NCBI GenBank assembly: GCA_947652605.1
Contig: OX393576.1
Span: forward strand, 62,968,966-63,032,965
From: Elmis aenea
Lineage: Eukaryota; Arthropoda; Insecta; Coleoptera; Elmidae
Direction: 5' to 3'
Length of the DNA: 64,000 nt
Shown in pieces: positions 12,414 through 23,944 of the stretch (the first letter of the stretch is position 1; the number at the start of each line of letters is the position of its first letter). The notes under the pieces were generated by a model, which was given only the letters and a program-made list of their open reading frames with translations, did not search any database and had not been told where the DNA came from. The translations under genes were made by a program, and so were the position numbers.

Positions 12414-13505
12414 CTACCATTATACAAAAAAAGGGGACAAATGAGTGTACCGGGTAAAAAACTGGCAAGGTTAATGGAAGACAGATTTTAAGAAAAAATA
12501 GAAAATACACTAGATGAAGTCCAATACGGTTCCAGAAGAAGAGGGAGTACACAAGACCCAGTTTTTATACTAAGACAAACAATCGAAAAGAGCTTAACAA
12601 AAAACAAAGATATACATTTATGTTTAATAGACTGGAAAAAGCATTCGATAGAATCAAAAGAAAAGACGTATGGGGGGAAGGGAATGGAAATAGAAACAGG
12701 AAATGTGGGAAGAATATTTAACAGTTTAAGAACTTTTTTTTTTTAAATAGAGCAGTCTCAAAACGAACAAAAGTGGAAGTGGTAAAAAAGACTCTTATAC
12801 GTGAGTGAAACGTGGACACTCAAAAATAAAAATAGTAGCCGGGTGAATGCAGCAGAAATGAGATTTCAAAGAAAAATCCAAGGAAAACAAAAAAAAAACA
12901 GAATCAGAAACGAAACATATAGAGAACAATTAAAGATAAAATCAGTTGAAATAAAAATACAGGAAAGACAGTTGGGATGCTTGGGTCACATTTATAGTAT
13001 GAAAGAAGAAAGGTTAACCATAAAAGCCTATAAAGCAAGATCACAGGGAAAAAACAAAAGAGGAAGACCGAGAAAAACCTTGCACGACGAAGTTAAAAAC
13101 GCAGCAGCAGACAGAAGCATCAAATGGAAAGACATAAAAAAATCTAGCAGAAGACAGAAAACATTGAAAAAAGTCAACAGAACACAACTCAACAGTCGTA
13201 CACCTAATAGTAGGAGGACTTACGACAGTGGTTTCCAACCTGTGGGGCGCGACCCCCTAGGGGGCGCGAGACTATTGTAAGGGGGGCACGCAGCTGTTAC
13301 CAAACTTCATTTTTGAATACAAACAAACAAAAAAAACCTTATTTTTAAAAAATATGGTATTTTGTTTTGAAGCCCATTAAATAATTATTATGAAATAGAT
13401 TGTTACGAAAAGTGAGGGGGGCGCAATATTTTTTTTTATGAAAAAGGGGCGCGGAGGTACAAAAAGGTTGGAAACCACTGACTTACGACTAAATAAATTT
13501 AAAAA
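12414..13505 (+). pseudogene. Non-LTR retrotransposon copy 2 with internal deletion and hAT insertion
   Basis: This is a second copy of the 4269-5945 LINE in the same orientation. It starts within the reverse transcriptase (MSVPGKKLARLMEDRF-like), continues through QYGSRRRGSTQD and motif A (LIDWKKHSIESK-like, frameshifted), then jumps to the sequence matching 5407 onward of copy 1, so about 490 bp including motif C is missing. The C-terminal part (RQLGCLGHIYSMKEERL, NKRGRPRKTL) stays open from 12801 to 13225, where a hAT element interrupts it. The LINE tail resumes at 13481 with GACTAAATAAAT. Loss of motif C means it cannot encode an active polymerase. Confidence 0.85.
13226..13480. mobile_element. 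hAT-type MITE inserted in a LINE tail, 255 bp
   Basis: Ends are CAGTGGTTTCCAACCT and its complement. The 8-bp duplication ACTTACGA is perfect (13218-13225 and 13481-13488). LINE copy 1 carries the uninterrupted site near 5910-5925 (GGACTCATGACTAAATAAA), which serves as an empty-site control. The reading frames that run into this element are chimeric and not genes. Confidence 0.95.
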
Positions 13506-16290
13506 AAATCACATATTAAATTCACACCCATCCAAACAACGGGTTGTCGGGCCAAAGGCGCTTTTAGACAAAAAGCCAAATAAAAATCTAGATCTTAAGT
13601 TAGTCTCTTCATATAAGAACGACTAATAAGACTCGCATGCAAACATAACTAACTTTTAAGAAAAAATAGCAAAATATGTTTAGCACACAATCTTAATTAA
13701 GCTGGTTTCATTCCAACAGTAATTTATTAGAGTACCTACGATTTAATCAAATTAAATCTACAACGAGAAATTAACAAATTTAGATTATCATCACAATGGT
13801 GGAATAAAGTTTCTTGTATATACACCCCGATGTCTGCATAATTTCTTTTTACATAAAGCTCATTATAATTTTTTCCCGCAAATACAAGAATATCTTCTGT
13901 ATCAGTTTGCATACCAAGCAGTTTAATTATTAATTCTTTGTTGGGTATGAAGTTATTATTAATTAGTTAGCTAACAGCTGGAAATATTTTTAGCCGTAGG
14001 TTTTAAACAGGTTTTGTTTTACAGGAAAATGTTTTATAAAACATAGCTACGCAAAATAATTTTGCGGATATTTTAAAAATGTTTCAACACCATTTTTTAA
14101 AACTAAAATTTATTAAACTCCTATGTAATTTAAGAAAGTTGGTGATGATCTGGTGATAGGTTTGGAGTTCATGGTTTAAGCATGTTTTTAACAATGATTC
14201 TGTGAATGGTCTGGTGGGGATGCGTCGATATTGTTTATTTTTTATTTTAATATACAGCTGTAGGCTATAAAAATGACATGACATTATTGTTCGCACCCAC
14301 GCAAATAAAAATTTTGGCAGTGCTTGAGTGCATACAAAGAAATGACCCCTCATGGTGTCTTGTACAGCGTTTATGTCGACGACCTTTCAATTAAACATGT
14401 TATAAAATCAAAGTTGCTACTCTTGCTTCAATAACATAATTTTTTCGCACACTTGATGTAAATAACGTCGAAGAAATATAGGAATCCAAACACGGTACAG
14501 GTATCTAATAATTTGTTTCGCAACACTCAATGGCTTGCAGGTATTTAACTTTAATGGGGGCTTAAGCGTGTTTCGATAATTTGTGGTATACAGTGTGAGC
14601 CTACAACGGTGTCCTTATATGGTAGAAACTAGTGCTGGTAGACGCCAACGGCGGTACGGAGACCCAGACTTTCTGGCCGGCGCTCGCTGACTCATTCGGG
14701 GTCAACAATAGACGGTTTGGTTTGTTGATGCAAAGTTTTTTTGCATGCCCCGACAAAATTCATTGAAGCATGAATTAATTGGATGCACGTTTTATAACGT
14801 TTTTGCCTCTAGAAGCCGTTTAGAAAATAAGAAAAAAACGTCTAATAAATCTTAAGTGAAAAAACAATAAAATTTTGACAAAAACCGTATTTTTCGATAA
14901 GACGAAACAATGAACGTTTAGCGAAAGGATAATTTTTTTGAGTAATTAGGAAGTGTGACTCGTTACATACATGGGCATCAAAATTTCATTAAGGCGGGGT
15001 TTTCTAAACTTCCTTTAATAAAAGTGCAGGCTTAATCAAAAATACTCTCATATCAATGAGCTTTTTTTAGCATTGAGACGGTATGGCAAATCACTGACTC
15101 ACTATTTTCTCGTCAACTTTATAAATGAACCGAATAAAAAAGGAAAACCGTTAGAACATAACCTATAAGGAAACAGATCGAATTTGGAGGCCAATAAATT
15201 TAAAACAATCTAAAACAATAAAACAAATAATAATTGCATATTTCATAAAATGATTAGTGTTTTAATAATAATCTATGTAGTTTTGACAAAAATTATCTGG
15301 AAAGAATTATGTTGTATCTGTGATGGTCGGAAAGATATAGGCGTTTAAAAATATTTGCGCTTTTGGTTGTTAATTTCAAAAAATTTGGAAACATTGGGTA
15401 TTTATAAAAAAGATGTATTTTGTCATAACCTATGTATGTAAAAATCTAAATATTACCCGTATCCTTAACAATTTTGTTTTATTACAGCAATACGAATTCG
15501 GGTTTCAAAATTCATTTTTAATGTATTTGTGTCTAACTTTTCCAATTTAACCAGCTGTTAGTTTCCTAAGAACAAAATTACTTAAGTAATGTGGTATAAT
15601 ATTGTCACCCTGCGCATAACTTGTACGATAAGTGTACTTTTATCAGGTTTGATATTAATTTAGCGTTGAAGAAATTGTTAACCTTATTATTTAAACATGA
15701 CTCATAAGATAAAGTCGGTTAGCACAACTGCTGGTCTTCGTTTTTGTACGGAAACAGAACAGGCTGCAGGCTTAACGTCCCATATATGGACAGAGTGCAT
15801 CGTTCATGTCCGGTCAGACAGGTCAGGAATAAGTTTAATTCATTCGAAATAAATTACATATGTACCCATACGACACGTTTATCTAACACACAATACACTT
15901 CATCTTGGGCGTTTGTCATAAGCTGATGTACTTTTGTTGTGCAAGATTGGCAAATGTGCAATAATTTATATCAGAACGGGTTATTTGCTTTGTTAAAGTG
16001 TGGGCTGTCAATTTTTGGAGGTGTTACCACGTACAGGTAATTGAAATGTGTGGCGTCAACTATATTTAGCAAACTTTTAGCAGTGCGTAGGCGAGATGTA
16101 TTTGTCACAGTAATTACTCATTCACTTAAAATTTCAACTGAAAAAATAATTGAAAAGCAATAAAACCATACACTAACTTTTTTCCTAGAATATGTATCTA
16201 TAGACTTTTTTAACTGGATGTCTGCTCAATTTACTTTTTGCTCATTTACTTCTGTATTTTTCTGAACTTATAACATTAATAATTTTCTTA
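13506..16290. other. Long non-coding stretch with one GC-rich spot
   Basis: No gene is supported. A short G+C-rich island at about 14630-14710 stands out from the AT-rich surroundings and includes TGAGTCAGC on the minus strand, which resembles an AP-1-type site. The minus-strand open frame at 14084-14353 and the plus-strand frame at 15744-15926 show no recognisable motifs and are probably chance. Confidence 0.4.
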
Positions 16291-16292
16291 AA

Positions 16293-17664
16293 ATTAGGGT
16301 CACCCCCTTTTCTTTAGTTTTAATTTTAAACAAACGAATTTTTAAACATGTGATGTGTGAAAAAACAGATTTTCTGAACAAATGTACACTTTTTTTCACT
16401 TCAGATTTCGCTGGAAATGACCCTAACTTTTTTATTTCAAAGGAAACACGCTGTATATTTTGACGTTTTTGAAGAGGAAACAATTTTAAATACAACTGCA
16501 CTATTTTAGTTAATTTTTATAACCTCAGATAGTTTTTGGACAAAAATTAAATTTTTAATTAAGTGTGCCGTGACCTTGATTATGTTATTATGCCAAAAAG
16601 TGTCCGAAAAATGTTTTTATTAATTTTAATAATTGACTTTTGGGTTATTTTAATGGGCTTTGAAAGTTGCGGAATTGGTTTTTTGACGAAATGTAATTTT
16701 TTTTTAATGGAACTATGGTGGTACAAGCAGTTTATAAATAGAGTATTTTCTGACAAATTCAGCAATACCAATATAACTTGATATTTTTATTAGGAGCAGG
16801 CATTAAAATTTTAAATTATTGTAAAGTTTTGGTAACATACCCTAATAATCATAGTTGACTATGCTAAATAGCAACAAAAAAAAAGAGTATTTCTGACGAA
16901 CCCAACAAAAGCAATAGCTTTGTATTTTATTTATAAAAATATAAAGAAGTTTAACCGCTTATTCAACAAAACTTTGGATGTGTTAATTTCTTTTTTGTTG
17001 TTCCTAAAAATTTTAATTAATTTAGTTGTTAGTGACCGTCGTAAAAAGAGTTAACACAAAAAAATCATTTGTTTTGTTGCTATTTAGCATAGTCAACTAC
17101 AATTATTGTGGTATCTTCCAAAACTTTACAATAATTTAAAATTTTAATGCCTGCTTCTAATAAAAATATCAAGTTATTGGTATTGCTGAATTCGTCAAAA
17201 AACAATCTATTTAAACAACCGCATGAGCGAGCCACTATCGTTCCATTTAAAAAAATTTACATTTTGTCAAAAAACCAATTTCGCAACCTTTAAAGCCGAT
17301 TAAAGTAACCCAAATGTCAATTAAAATTAACAAAAACGTTTTACGGACTCTTTTAGACATAATAAAATTCAATTAATGCAGGTCACGGCACACTTAATGA
17401 AATTTTTGTCAAAAAATTATTTGAGGTTATAAAAATTAACCAAAATGGTGAAGTTGTATCCAAAATCGCTTCCTCTTTCCAAAAATGTAAAAATATACTG
17501 GGTGTTTCATTTGAAATAACAACGGCGAAACAGGAAGTGAAACAGCAGTGCACATATGTTCGGAAAATACGTTTTGTTGGGCATATCACATGTTTAAAAT
17601 TTCGTTTGTTCAAAATTAAAACTAAAGAAAAAAAGGGGGTGAGCCTGATTTCAGTTACACCCGG
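16293..17664. mobile_element. Large foldback element, about 1.37 kb, left tip missing
   Basis: The arms (about 16293-16880 and 17075-17664) are imperfect reverse complements over most of their length. Matching landmarks include GTCACCCCC/GGGGGTGA, the TTAGTTTTAATTTT block, and GCATAGTCAACTA at the centre. The right end reads ACACCCGG followed by TATA. The left arm starts about 20 bp inside the expected terminus, so the left tip is lost or diverged. No transposase is present. Single arms of the same family occur at 23690-23940 and 52150-52400. Confidence 0.8.
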
Positions 17665-17755
17665 TATATAACTGTTATTGATTCCTATTGGATTAATATT
17701 CTAAATAAAGTTTAAGCAAAAATCGATGGGATAAAAGGGAGTTTGCAGGATTTAA

Positions 17756-18478
17756 CACGTTAAGCGCCACCATGTTAAAAAAAGTAGTTTTTTCTGGCCA
17801 CAATTTTTTTAAATTAACGTTTTTAAATTGCTCTTAAGTAATATAAAAAAACATCACAACAAAATAATATCTAACATTTTAACCGATTACAAAAAAATTG
17901 AATTGTATCCATGTGGATACAGGCTGCCCATGGGGAAGAAAATAGTGTTTCATCACTGTATCTTATCGAATACAAGTATGTATATTGTATATACTCGTAG
18001 AAACTTGCACGTTACTACCTACTTACTAAGTATTATAATCCGATGGTAGCAGGTAAACAAATAATTAAATAGTTACAGGATTAATTAACCCCTAACGGTT
18101 AAAGATTTCCAAAAATAAAGTGTTCATATTTACGTTATGTCTTGTAAAGAAGAGCTCAATTATATGGTTTTATTTTTATATCATTTATGTGCTTTTATTT
18201 TGGACAATTATAAGTTGTAAATTTGATTTTTGGATGAATAAATTTGTATCGTAAAACCTTTTTTTAAATATCAATGTGGGTTAAAAAAATCGCTAGCCAT
18301 CAAGGTTTTCTGGTCCACCGGGCCATCCTTAAACCTTTTCTGGTATAGTTATATGTAATACATGTATGTTTAAGAATACAGGCAGCCGTTAAATGTAGTG
18401 TTGTATCCAAATGGATACAGGTGGCCCATTGGGCCAAAATGATTTGTATCCATATGGATACAAATGGCGCTTAACGTG
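17756..18478. mobile_element. piggyBac-like MITE, 723 bp, TTAA flanks
   Basis: The element is flanked by TTAA on both sides (17752-17755 and 18479-18482) and ends in a 14-bp perfect inverted repeat CACGTTAAGCGCCA. TTAA duplication is the hallmark of the piggyBac superfamily. It encodes no transposase. An internal palindromic motif TGTATCCATATGGATACA recurs near 17904, 18408 and 18443, the first two followed by a CCCAT-containing block, which could be transposase-binding iterons. Confidence 0.88.
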
Positions 18479-18547
18479 TTAAAAGTATGGCCACCCTGTA
18501 TTTCTATTCTGATTTTCCGAACGATAAACAAATCGACGGACACTTAC

Positions 18548-18618
18548 CTTTCCGGAAGAACAAAATAAAATCGTGACTGTGATGCTATTATGGGTGGATC
18601 GAATCTATAAATATGCAT
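18548..18618 (-). other. Possible 5' exon with splice donor (weak)
   Basis: On the minus strand an ATG at 18618 opens 23 codons plus two bases and runs into a consensus-quality donor (GAAAG then GTAAGT at 18547). No product can be named. The donor looks better than random, but the coding claim rests only on the open frame, and its phase (2) differs from that of the other candidate exons on this strand. It could equally be an untranslated exon or chance. Confidence 0.22.
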
Positions 18619-19497
18619 CCAGTATATCAGCCTATGTGAGCACGGTGAGAAAAATATTTTGTTGTTATGAGAGCTTTAGCAAGACAACGACAGAACAATA
18701 ACTCGCTCTGTACTTTACTATGGCAAAATTAGTTCTCCCCGTTTATTTTTTCGTTGTAAAATATTACGTGCCGTTATATCTTGGATGAAGTGATAATGTT
18801 AGGTCGCAGGTTAATGAAAAGTGGGAGTTAATAACTGGTCACGCGTTAACATAATAAAAACAAAACCTAAACATTATTGCGGCCGATATGGTTTATTACG
18901 AGAAGTAAATTTTGATTATAATGTTGCCGAATTTATTTCACGATTGTTTGTGGGAAATGGTGAATGCGCTATTAAACAATGATCAAGCATTTTCGGTTCC
19001 TAACGAATATTTACACAAAAAGTGGTATTTCAAATTTAAAATATGCTTAACGAATACTTTACATAAAAAACCTATTCTGTAGCCGTATAGTCATTTTGTT
19101 TTGACTCTTTTTACTTATGATGGATTATGTACTTTAGCCACGTATTTCGTTGTTTTATATTTTTTGTTGTATTTTCGGGTAAAAATCCTGTTTTAAAATA
19201 AATTTATTTATTTAATTAGGAAGGAAACAAACTACAACTATTACAAACTACTAATATAAAAAGAGAAAGATTATGGTTATAGCGAAAAATCACATACCGG
19301 TTACAACTACCAAGAAAAGATAGAGCAGATAACGAATATTAAATATTTAGGAACAATAATTGCAGAGAATGGTGAATTGGAGGAAGATCTGAATAATAGA
19401 ATAGCGGCAGCGACGAAATTTTACTACGCCCCTTATAAAGGTTTAATAAGTAAGAAGAGATATCTAAAGAAACTAAGACGCGAGTTTTTAATGCATA

Positions 19498-20014
19498 TAG
19501 TGAGCGTCAAGTGTAATGGCGAGCGGTGGGAGTGTTTTAGCGCAGCGTTTCTCAAACTATGGGTCGCGACCCAAAGTTGGGTCGCGTAAAATTTTTATTG
19601 GGTCGCGAAACGGAACTGTTTTGATAAAAATACAAAAGAAAAGACCACCATATCGTTATCAAAATAAGAAGTTAAATTATATAAAAAGTGCCATTTTTTC
19701 TTTTTAAATTTCTTTTTTAAATCGCTTTAAAATTACTTTTCTAAAGGGGGATGGAGACCCCCTCCCCGCGTCCCATCCCAGTGGACGCTTCGAGCAAAAA
19801 TTAGCCTGGACCCTCTCGACTAGAGCCCCATGGGACGTACTCTCATTTCTAGAAAATTATTTGGGTCGCGTGTTTAAAAGTTTGAGAAACGCTGTTTTAG
19901 CGCACGGAAAACCATTGGCGGGTATACCAATACAACTAAGTAAGTAGGTGTGTTCAATTCCAATTGTGTTTAGTGCGTACCCCCACCGCTCGCCATTAGA
20001 CGTGACGCTGACTA
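19498..20014. mobile_element. TA-flanked palindromic-end MITE inside a LINE
   Basis: Inverted ends of about 35 bp begin TAGTGAGCGTCA on the left and TAGTCAGCGTCA inward from the right, both continuing into AATGGCGAGCGGTGGG. A TA lies on each side (19496-19497 and 20015-20016), suggesting a Tc1/mariner-type duplication. The element has no coding capacity and is split by a hAT element. Without that hAT it would be about 157 bp. Confidence 0.8.
19543..19894. mobile_element. hAT-type MITE, 352 bp, nested inside a MITE
   Basis: Ends are CAGCGTTTCTCAAACT and its complement, with a perfect 8-bp duplication TTTTAGCG (19535-19542 and 19895-19902). The interior repeats GGGTCGCG near both ends and has a GC-rich block at 19745-19840. 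It is the youngest layer of a three-level nest. Confidence 0.92.
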
Positions 20015-20464
20015 TACGTACCAACTGTTACCTTACAGTTCAGAAACTTATACACTAACGCGAAAGCAAAAATAAAGAAAACAGACACAGAAAATGAGAT
20101 TTTTGAGACGAATAGAGTGATGGATAAAATCAGTGACTAAAAAATCCGAAAAAATCTAGGAGTGATAGATATTAAGAAAACTATGGAGACGAAACAATTA
20201 AGATGGCTTGAACATCTACTATGCATGCCAGGAAGTAGATACATTAAATAGGATGGAAAATGAAGATGGAGAGAAAAATAAACAGAGGATGACCAAGAAT
20301 AAAATAAAAAAACGAAATAAGGCAGAGACTAGAATAAGAAGCAATCAGAGATTTGCCACAGCTAGCCAACCTTAAACTGGAGTGGAGAACCTTAATCCAG
20401 AAATATAAAAGTATACCTCGACACCGAAACGTACAAGAGGAACCGATTAAGAAGAAAAATGATA

Positions 20465-21455
20465 TACTGGCTTCGAAAAGGTTGGTTTAATTTTTGCGTA
20501 AAAAAAAACGCCAATTCTGTGGCAAAATACTTCATGCATTTTATACGTTTTTTGGCAAAAACACTTGAAAACTGCGGAAACCGTTATGTAAGTATAATAT
20601 AATGAACATATTTGATGCAGCAGAATGACACTTGAATAAAATTTTCGAAGTTATTGGTTATTAAGTTGTCAGAAAAGAATGCCTTGCTGCAGAATTTTTG
20701 AAAATATTTGTACAAAAACGTGAGTGTTTTTGTACTCCAAGACATAAGTTTACACACATCGCTGCATACATTAGAATGATTAGAATACATCAATAATTAT
20801 TGTTACACGAGTAATGTAATAACTGAACAAGTTAAAATTTCGAAGCTTAATTGCATTGGTAAACACCGTTAGCATTAACTGCACTGTCATTTACTGCAGA
20901 TTCATTAGGGCTGCTAACTGCATGGTATGCATCCATTGTTGGCTTTTAATTTAGCATTTCTCACTTCCACACTTATATTAATCATTGGTATTGCAGCTAT
21001 GTTTAGCATCTCGACTTCTTGTCTAGGATAAAATTCCCAGAATTGTCGTTAATGTTAAGGTTCCCAGACTATCAGCTATTTCGGACCACTAACATACCAA
21101 GCATTTCAGTACAAAATAGCAGCAGAACACATGCAAAAAATTTAACAAAAACTATTTCAATTACAACACTTTTACAATTCAAGAACAAAGCATTCAAGAA
21201 ACGTATTTGTTTTTTAAACTAAGTCCCTCAGTTAAAAGCACTGTATTCCCAATTATTTTAAGAAGTTTTTTTAAGATAGTAAAGCATATGGGTTACAACT
21301 TTTCACTTTTTTTGATTAAAATATCGGTTTTAACTAAAGCAATTGACTTAAAACCTACATGACAATACTTGACGCTAAGTTCGTTCAAATGACTATAAAA
21401 ATATGCCCAGGGTTAAAAAATTAATCCTCTGATTATAAAAGTGTACACAGAGATA
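20465..21455. other. Non-coding stretch, no gene seen
   Basis: No supported gene or bounded repeat. Small open frames on both strands (20584-20793 and 21019-21222) have no recognisable motif. Confidence 0.4.
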
Positions 21456-21457
21456 TA

Positions 21458-21955
21458 CAGGGTGTCCCAGCCAAGACGAATTATTCGATAGCTCTGGTAT
21501 TAGTTATAATATTTAAAAATGTTCAATATAAAAGTTGATTGTAATCCTTTACTACATAACCTAAAATTATTTTTAACTATACACTATACACTATACACTG
21601 TTTTGTTTTTGCGCACTGATACGAAACATTGTTTTTTTTATAAGTAACACTATGTATAAACATTTTATTCATTGCAACAATAATACACTATAATATGAGA
21701 AATGCGCATAATAAAGACATTTGTAACATGTAAATATGCTTACATGCCTATTAATTATTATTTAAATTAGTACTTTTCCACTGAATGAATATTTTTTGTC
21801 CATGTATCGAAAAGGAGGACATGTAGGAGGACACTTTTCGAGGGAGGACAGGATTCTCAAAAGGAGGACTGTCCTCCCTAAAGGAGGACAGTTGGTCACC
21901 TTATTATTACTAATAACAGAGCTATCGAATAATTCGTCTTGGCTGGGACACCCTG
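21458..21955. mobile_element. CAGGGTG-type MITE, 498 bp
   Basis: The ends CAGGGTGTCCCAGCCAAGAC and complement form a near-perfect inverted repeat of about 45-55 bp, flanked by TA on each side. Unlike the fully palindromic foldbacks, its middle is not symmetrical and holds a GGAGGACA-iterated patch at 21810-21893. No coding sequence is present. Confidence 0.9.
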
Positions 21956-21959
21956 TATA

Positions 21960-23520
21960 AATGCATAATCGCTACAATTTTCTTAAAAGCTTGTTACGAT
22001 ACAGCTACAAACCATTAACTTTTAGTTTCTAAATTTTATTGCCTTAGATTAAGTAGCAGTAAATGTTTTTGCGAATGTTTTTATAATGTTAAACAAGCTT
22101 AGCAAGCAAATAAAATGTATAATTTACAAGGCAATGGTGCAGTAGCATTATTTTACTACAACGAAACTCATTTATTTAATTTTATATAGCCTTTGTTTCA
22201 ATTTTGTACATCCTTGTAACAAGGTGAATAAGTCAAAGAAAATAATAACCTTTCCTGTGCCTATCTTTTGTGTTGTGTACCGTTATTTCATAGCTCATTT
22301 AATTTTTTAAAAGAATATTTACACCTGCCCATAAAACCGCTCAAGCATTAAAATGCACTCAAGGCCCGAGGGTTAACAATTTACTATTTTGTAGCTCCTA
22401 ACAAACGTAACTAGGATGTATTTATTACAAATAAATCATGAGTAATAGAAAATTAATCTTAACAGTAAAACTATTATTTTGTATTTAGAATTTTTACCTA
22501 TGAAATAAAAAAACAACGATAAGATTTACAGCTGAAACTGGAACAAGAACCACTAACGGTACTTGTCTACAAAATCCACGGTGTAAATGCGTTTTTAAAA
22601 TAATCGAACTTGCGGTTTTCAGGCCCTTAAAGAACGGTATCCAGAAGTGAAAAATTAGCAAACAATGAACGAAAAACCTCAACCCATATACAATAATCTC
22701 ATTAACACACACTATAAATCACAAAAGCTTAACAAGTAATTACATTTTTTACCCAAATTAATAGAAAATTATTTTTACGTAACCTAAAACATTTTCGCAG
22801 GCAACTTACTAAGTGCTAACGGTATTTAATGATAAAATAACTGAACAATAAAATCTTATTTACGATCAAGATGATGAACAGCTATGAAATGCAACTGTCA
22901 TATAATATTTTACGTCGAGATACGTCTGCAAATAATGCTAGACCGTTCCAACAGGTTCATGTAAACATTTATATTTAAGTTTCTGCAGTCGAGTACAAGT
23001 TGTTGTTTTCTTATCTTCAGGCATAATTTTAATAACAAAAAAACAACGCGACCTATACCCTACACACGCGACTTGAATGTGGTCTGTAATCTGAATACTT
23101 ACTTGAATTAGTTACTGAAATCATGACTTGAACATAAATTTAATTTATACGCCTGTTTATTTCAATATACCTGTCCATCTTTTACTTTGTTAAGATGAGA
23201 AGTAAAAAAATGTAATTCTGCATGTAAGTGCTAATAAATTCGCACAATTAGCTGGGGTCGTTTTAGCATTTTCATAATTTAATGTACATCGTCTTCGTAA
23301 CTTCGTATGTGAATTTGTAATTATTTTAAGTTGACCTTATAAAAGCTACAGAATTTACTACACCGATTTACATAACATTAAAAGTGTACACAATCTCTGC
23401 CCTTTCAGTTTTAAGTTTATTTCTATAAAATTGATTGCTCTTTTACTTCATTTAACCATTTAGGTTTTATCTAAGTTTTATGCAATGGATTTAAATTTCT
23501 GCACAAAGTAACTACAAGTA
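21960..23520. other. Non-coding stretch, no gene seen
   Basis: No supported gene, RNA or bounded repeat. The minus-strand frame at 22494-22712 is hydrophobic and Phe/Leu-rich, as expected from A/T-rich DNA, and is not called. Confidence 0.4.
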
Positions 23521-23527
23521 CTCGAAA

Positions 23528-23632
23528 GCCCGATTCCATAAACGCTAAACCTGGGGTTAATCCCGGGTTTCACCTGGGTTAACGCGTTTAACCCAGAGTT
23601 AATCCCAGGTTAAGCGTTTATGCAATAGGGCC
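23528..23632. mobile_element. Tiny palindromic element, about 105 bp
   Basis: The left arm (GATTCCATAAACGCTAAACC) and right arm (GGTTAAGCGTTTATGCAATA) are imperfect reverse complements, and the centre is rich in GGGTTAA-type steps, so the whole is a hairpin-capable unit. The outer right sequence GGGCC followed by TTA could suit a PIF/Harbinger-type end, but the left flank does not show a clean duplication. Confidence 0.55.
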
Positions 23633-23689
23633 TTAGTTAGTGACTATACTGGCTGTAAATGAAGTGTGGTACACTGTCTTTTTCTCTTT

Positions 23690-23940
23690 AGTTTGGATTT
23701 TAGATAAATGAAAATTTATACATATAATATGTGCAAAAAACCTGTTTTTTTGAGCACATGCACACAATTGTTTCACTTCCGGTTTCGCCGGAAATGACCC
23801 CAACTTTGTTATTTTAAATGGAACACACTGTATATTTTTAAATTTTTGGAAAGAAGAAGCAATTTTTGATTCAACTGCACTATTTTGGTTAATTTTTATA
23901 ACCTTAAATAATTTTTGAAATAAAATTTAATTTTTTATTA
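23690..23940. repeat. Solo arm of the 16.3-kb foldback family
   Basis: This segment is collinear with the left arm of the element at 16293-17664: TTCTCTTTAGTTT, then TTTCACTTCCGGTTTCGCCG, then AATGGAACACACTGTATATT, then ACTGCACTATTTTGGTTAAT. Only one arm is present here, so it is a truncated copy. Confidence 0.75.
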
Positions 23941-23944
23941 ACTT

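Larger units (their letters stand above)
19236..20460 (+). pseudogene. LINE 3' fragment interrupted by a MITE
   Basis: The left part encodes a reverse-transcriptase C-terminal region: TNIKYLGTIIAENGELEEDL, NNRIAAATKFYY and SKKRYLKKLRREFLMH. After the MITE at 19498-20014 the same protein resumes, with one frameshift, as VPTVT then YSSETYTLTRKQK, FLRRIE and ETKQLRWLEHLLCMPGSRYI, corresponding to the YGSETWTLT and RQLRWLGH blocks of related LINEs. The frame logic across the MITE shows that the LINE was there first. Catalytic motifs are absent, so this is a 5'-truncated dead copy related to the LINE at 25380-26850. Confidence 0.8.

Noticed and set aside
13041..13238. Minus-strand frame over LINE copy 2
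   Set aside because: It is antisense to the conserved LINE tail and runs into the hAT end.
14084..14353. 89-codon minus-strand frame as a gene
   Set aside because: No domain resemblance and no supporting context.
16268..17613. Several small frames as genes
   Set aside because: They lie in the arms of a foldback element, and equivalent frames appear on both arms because of the palindrome.
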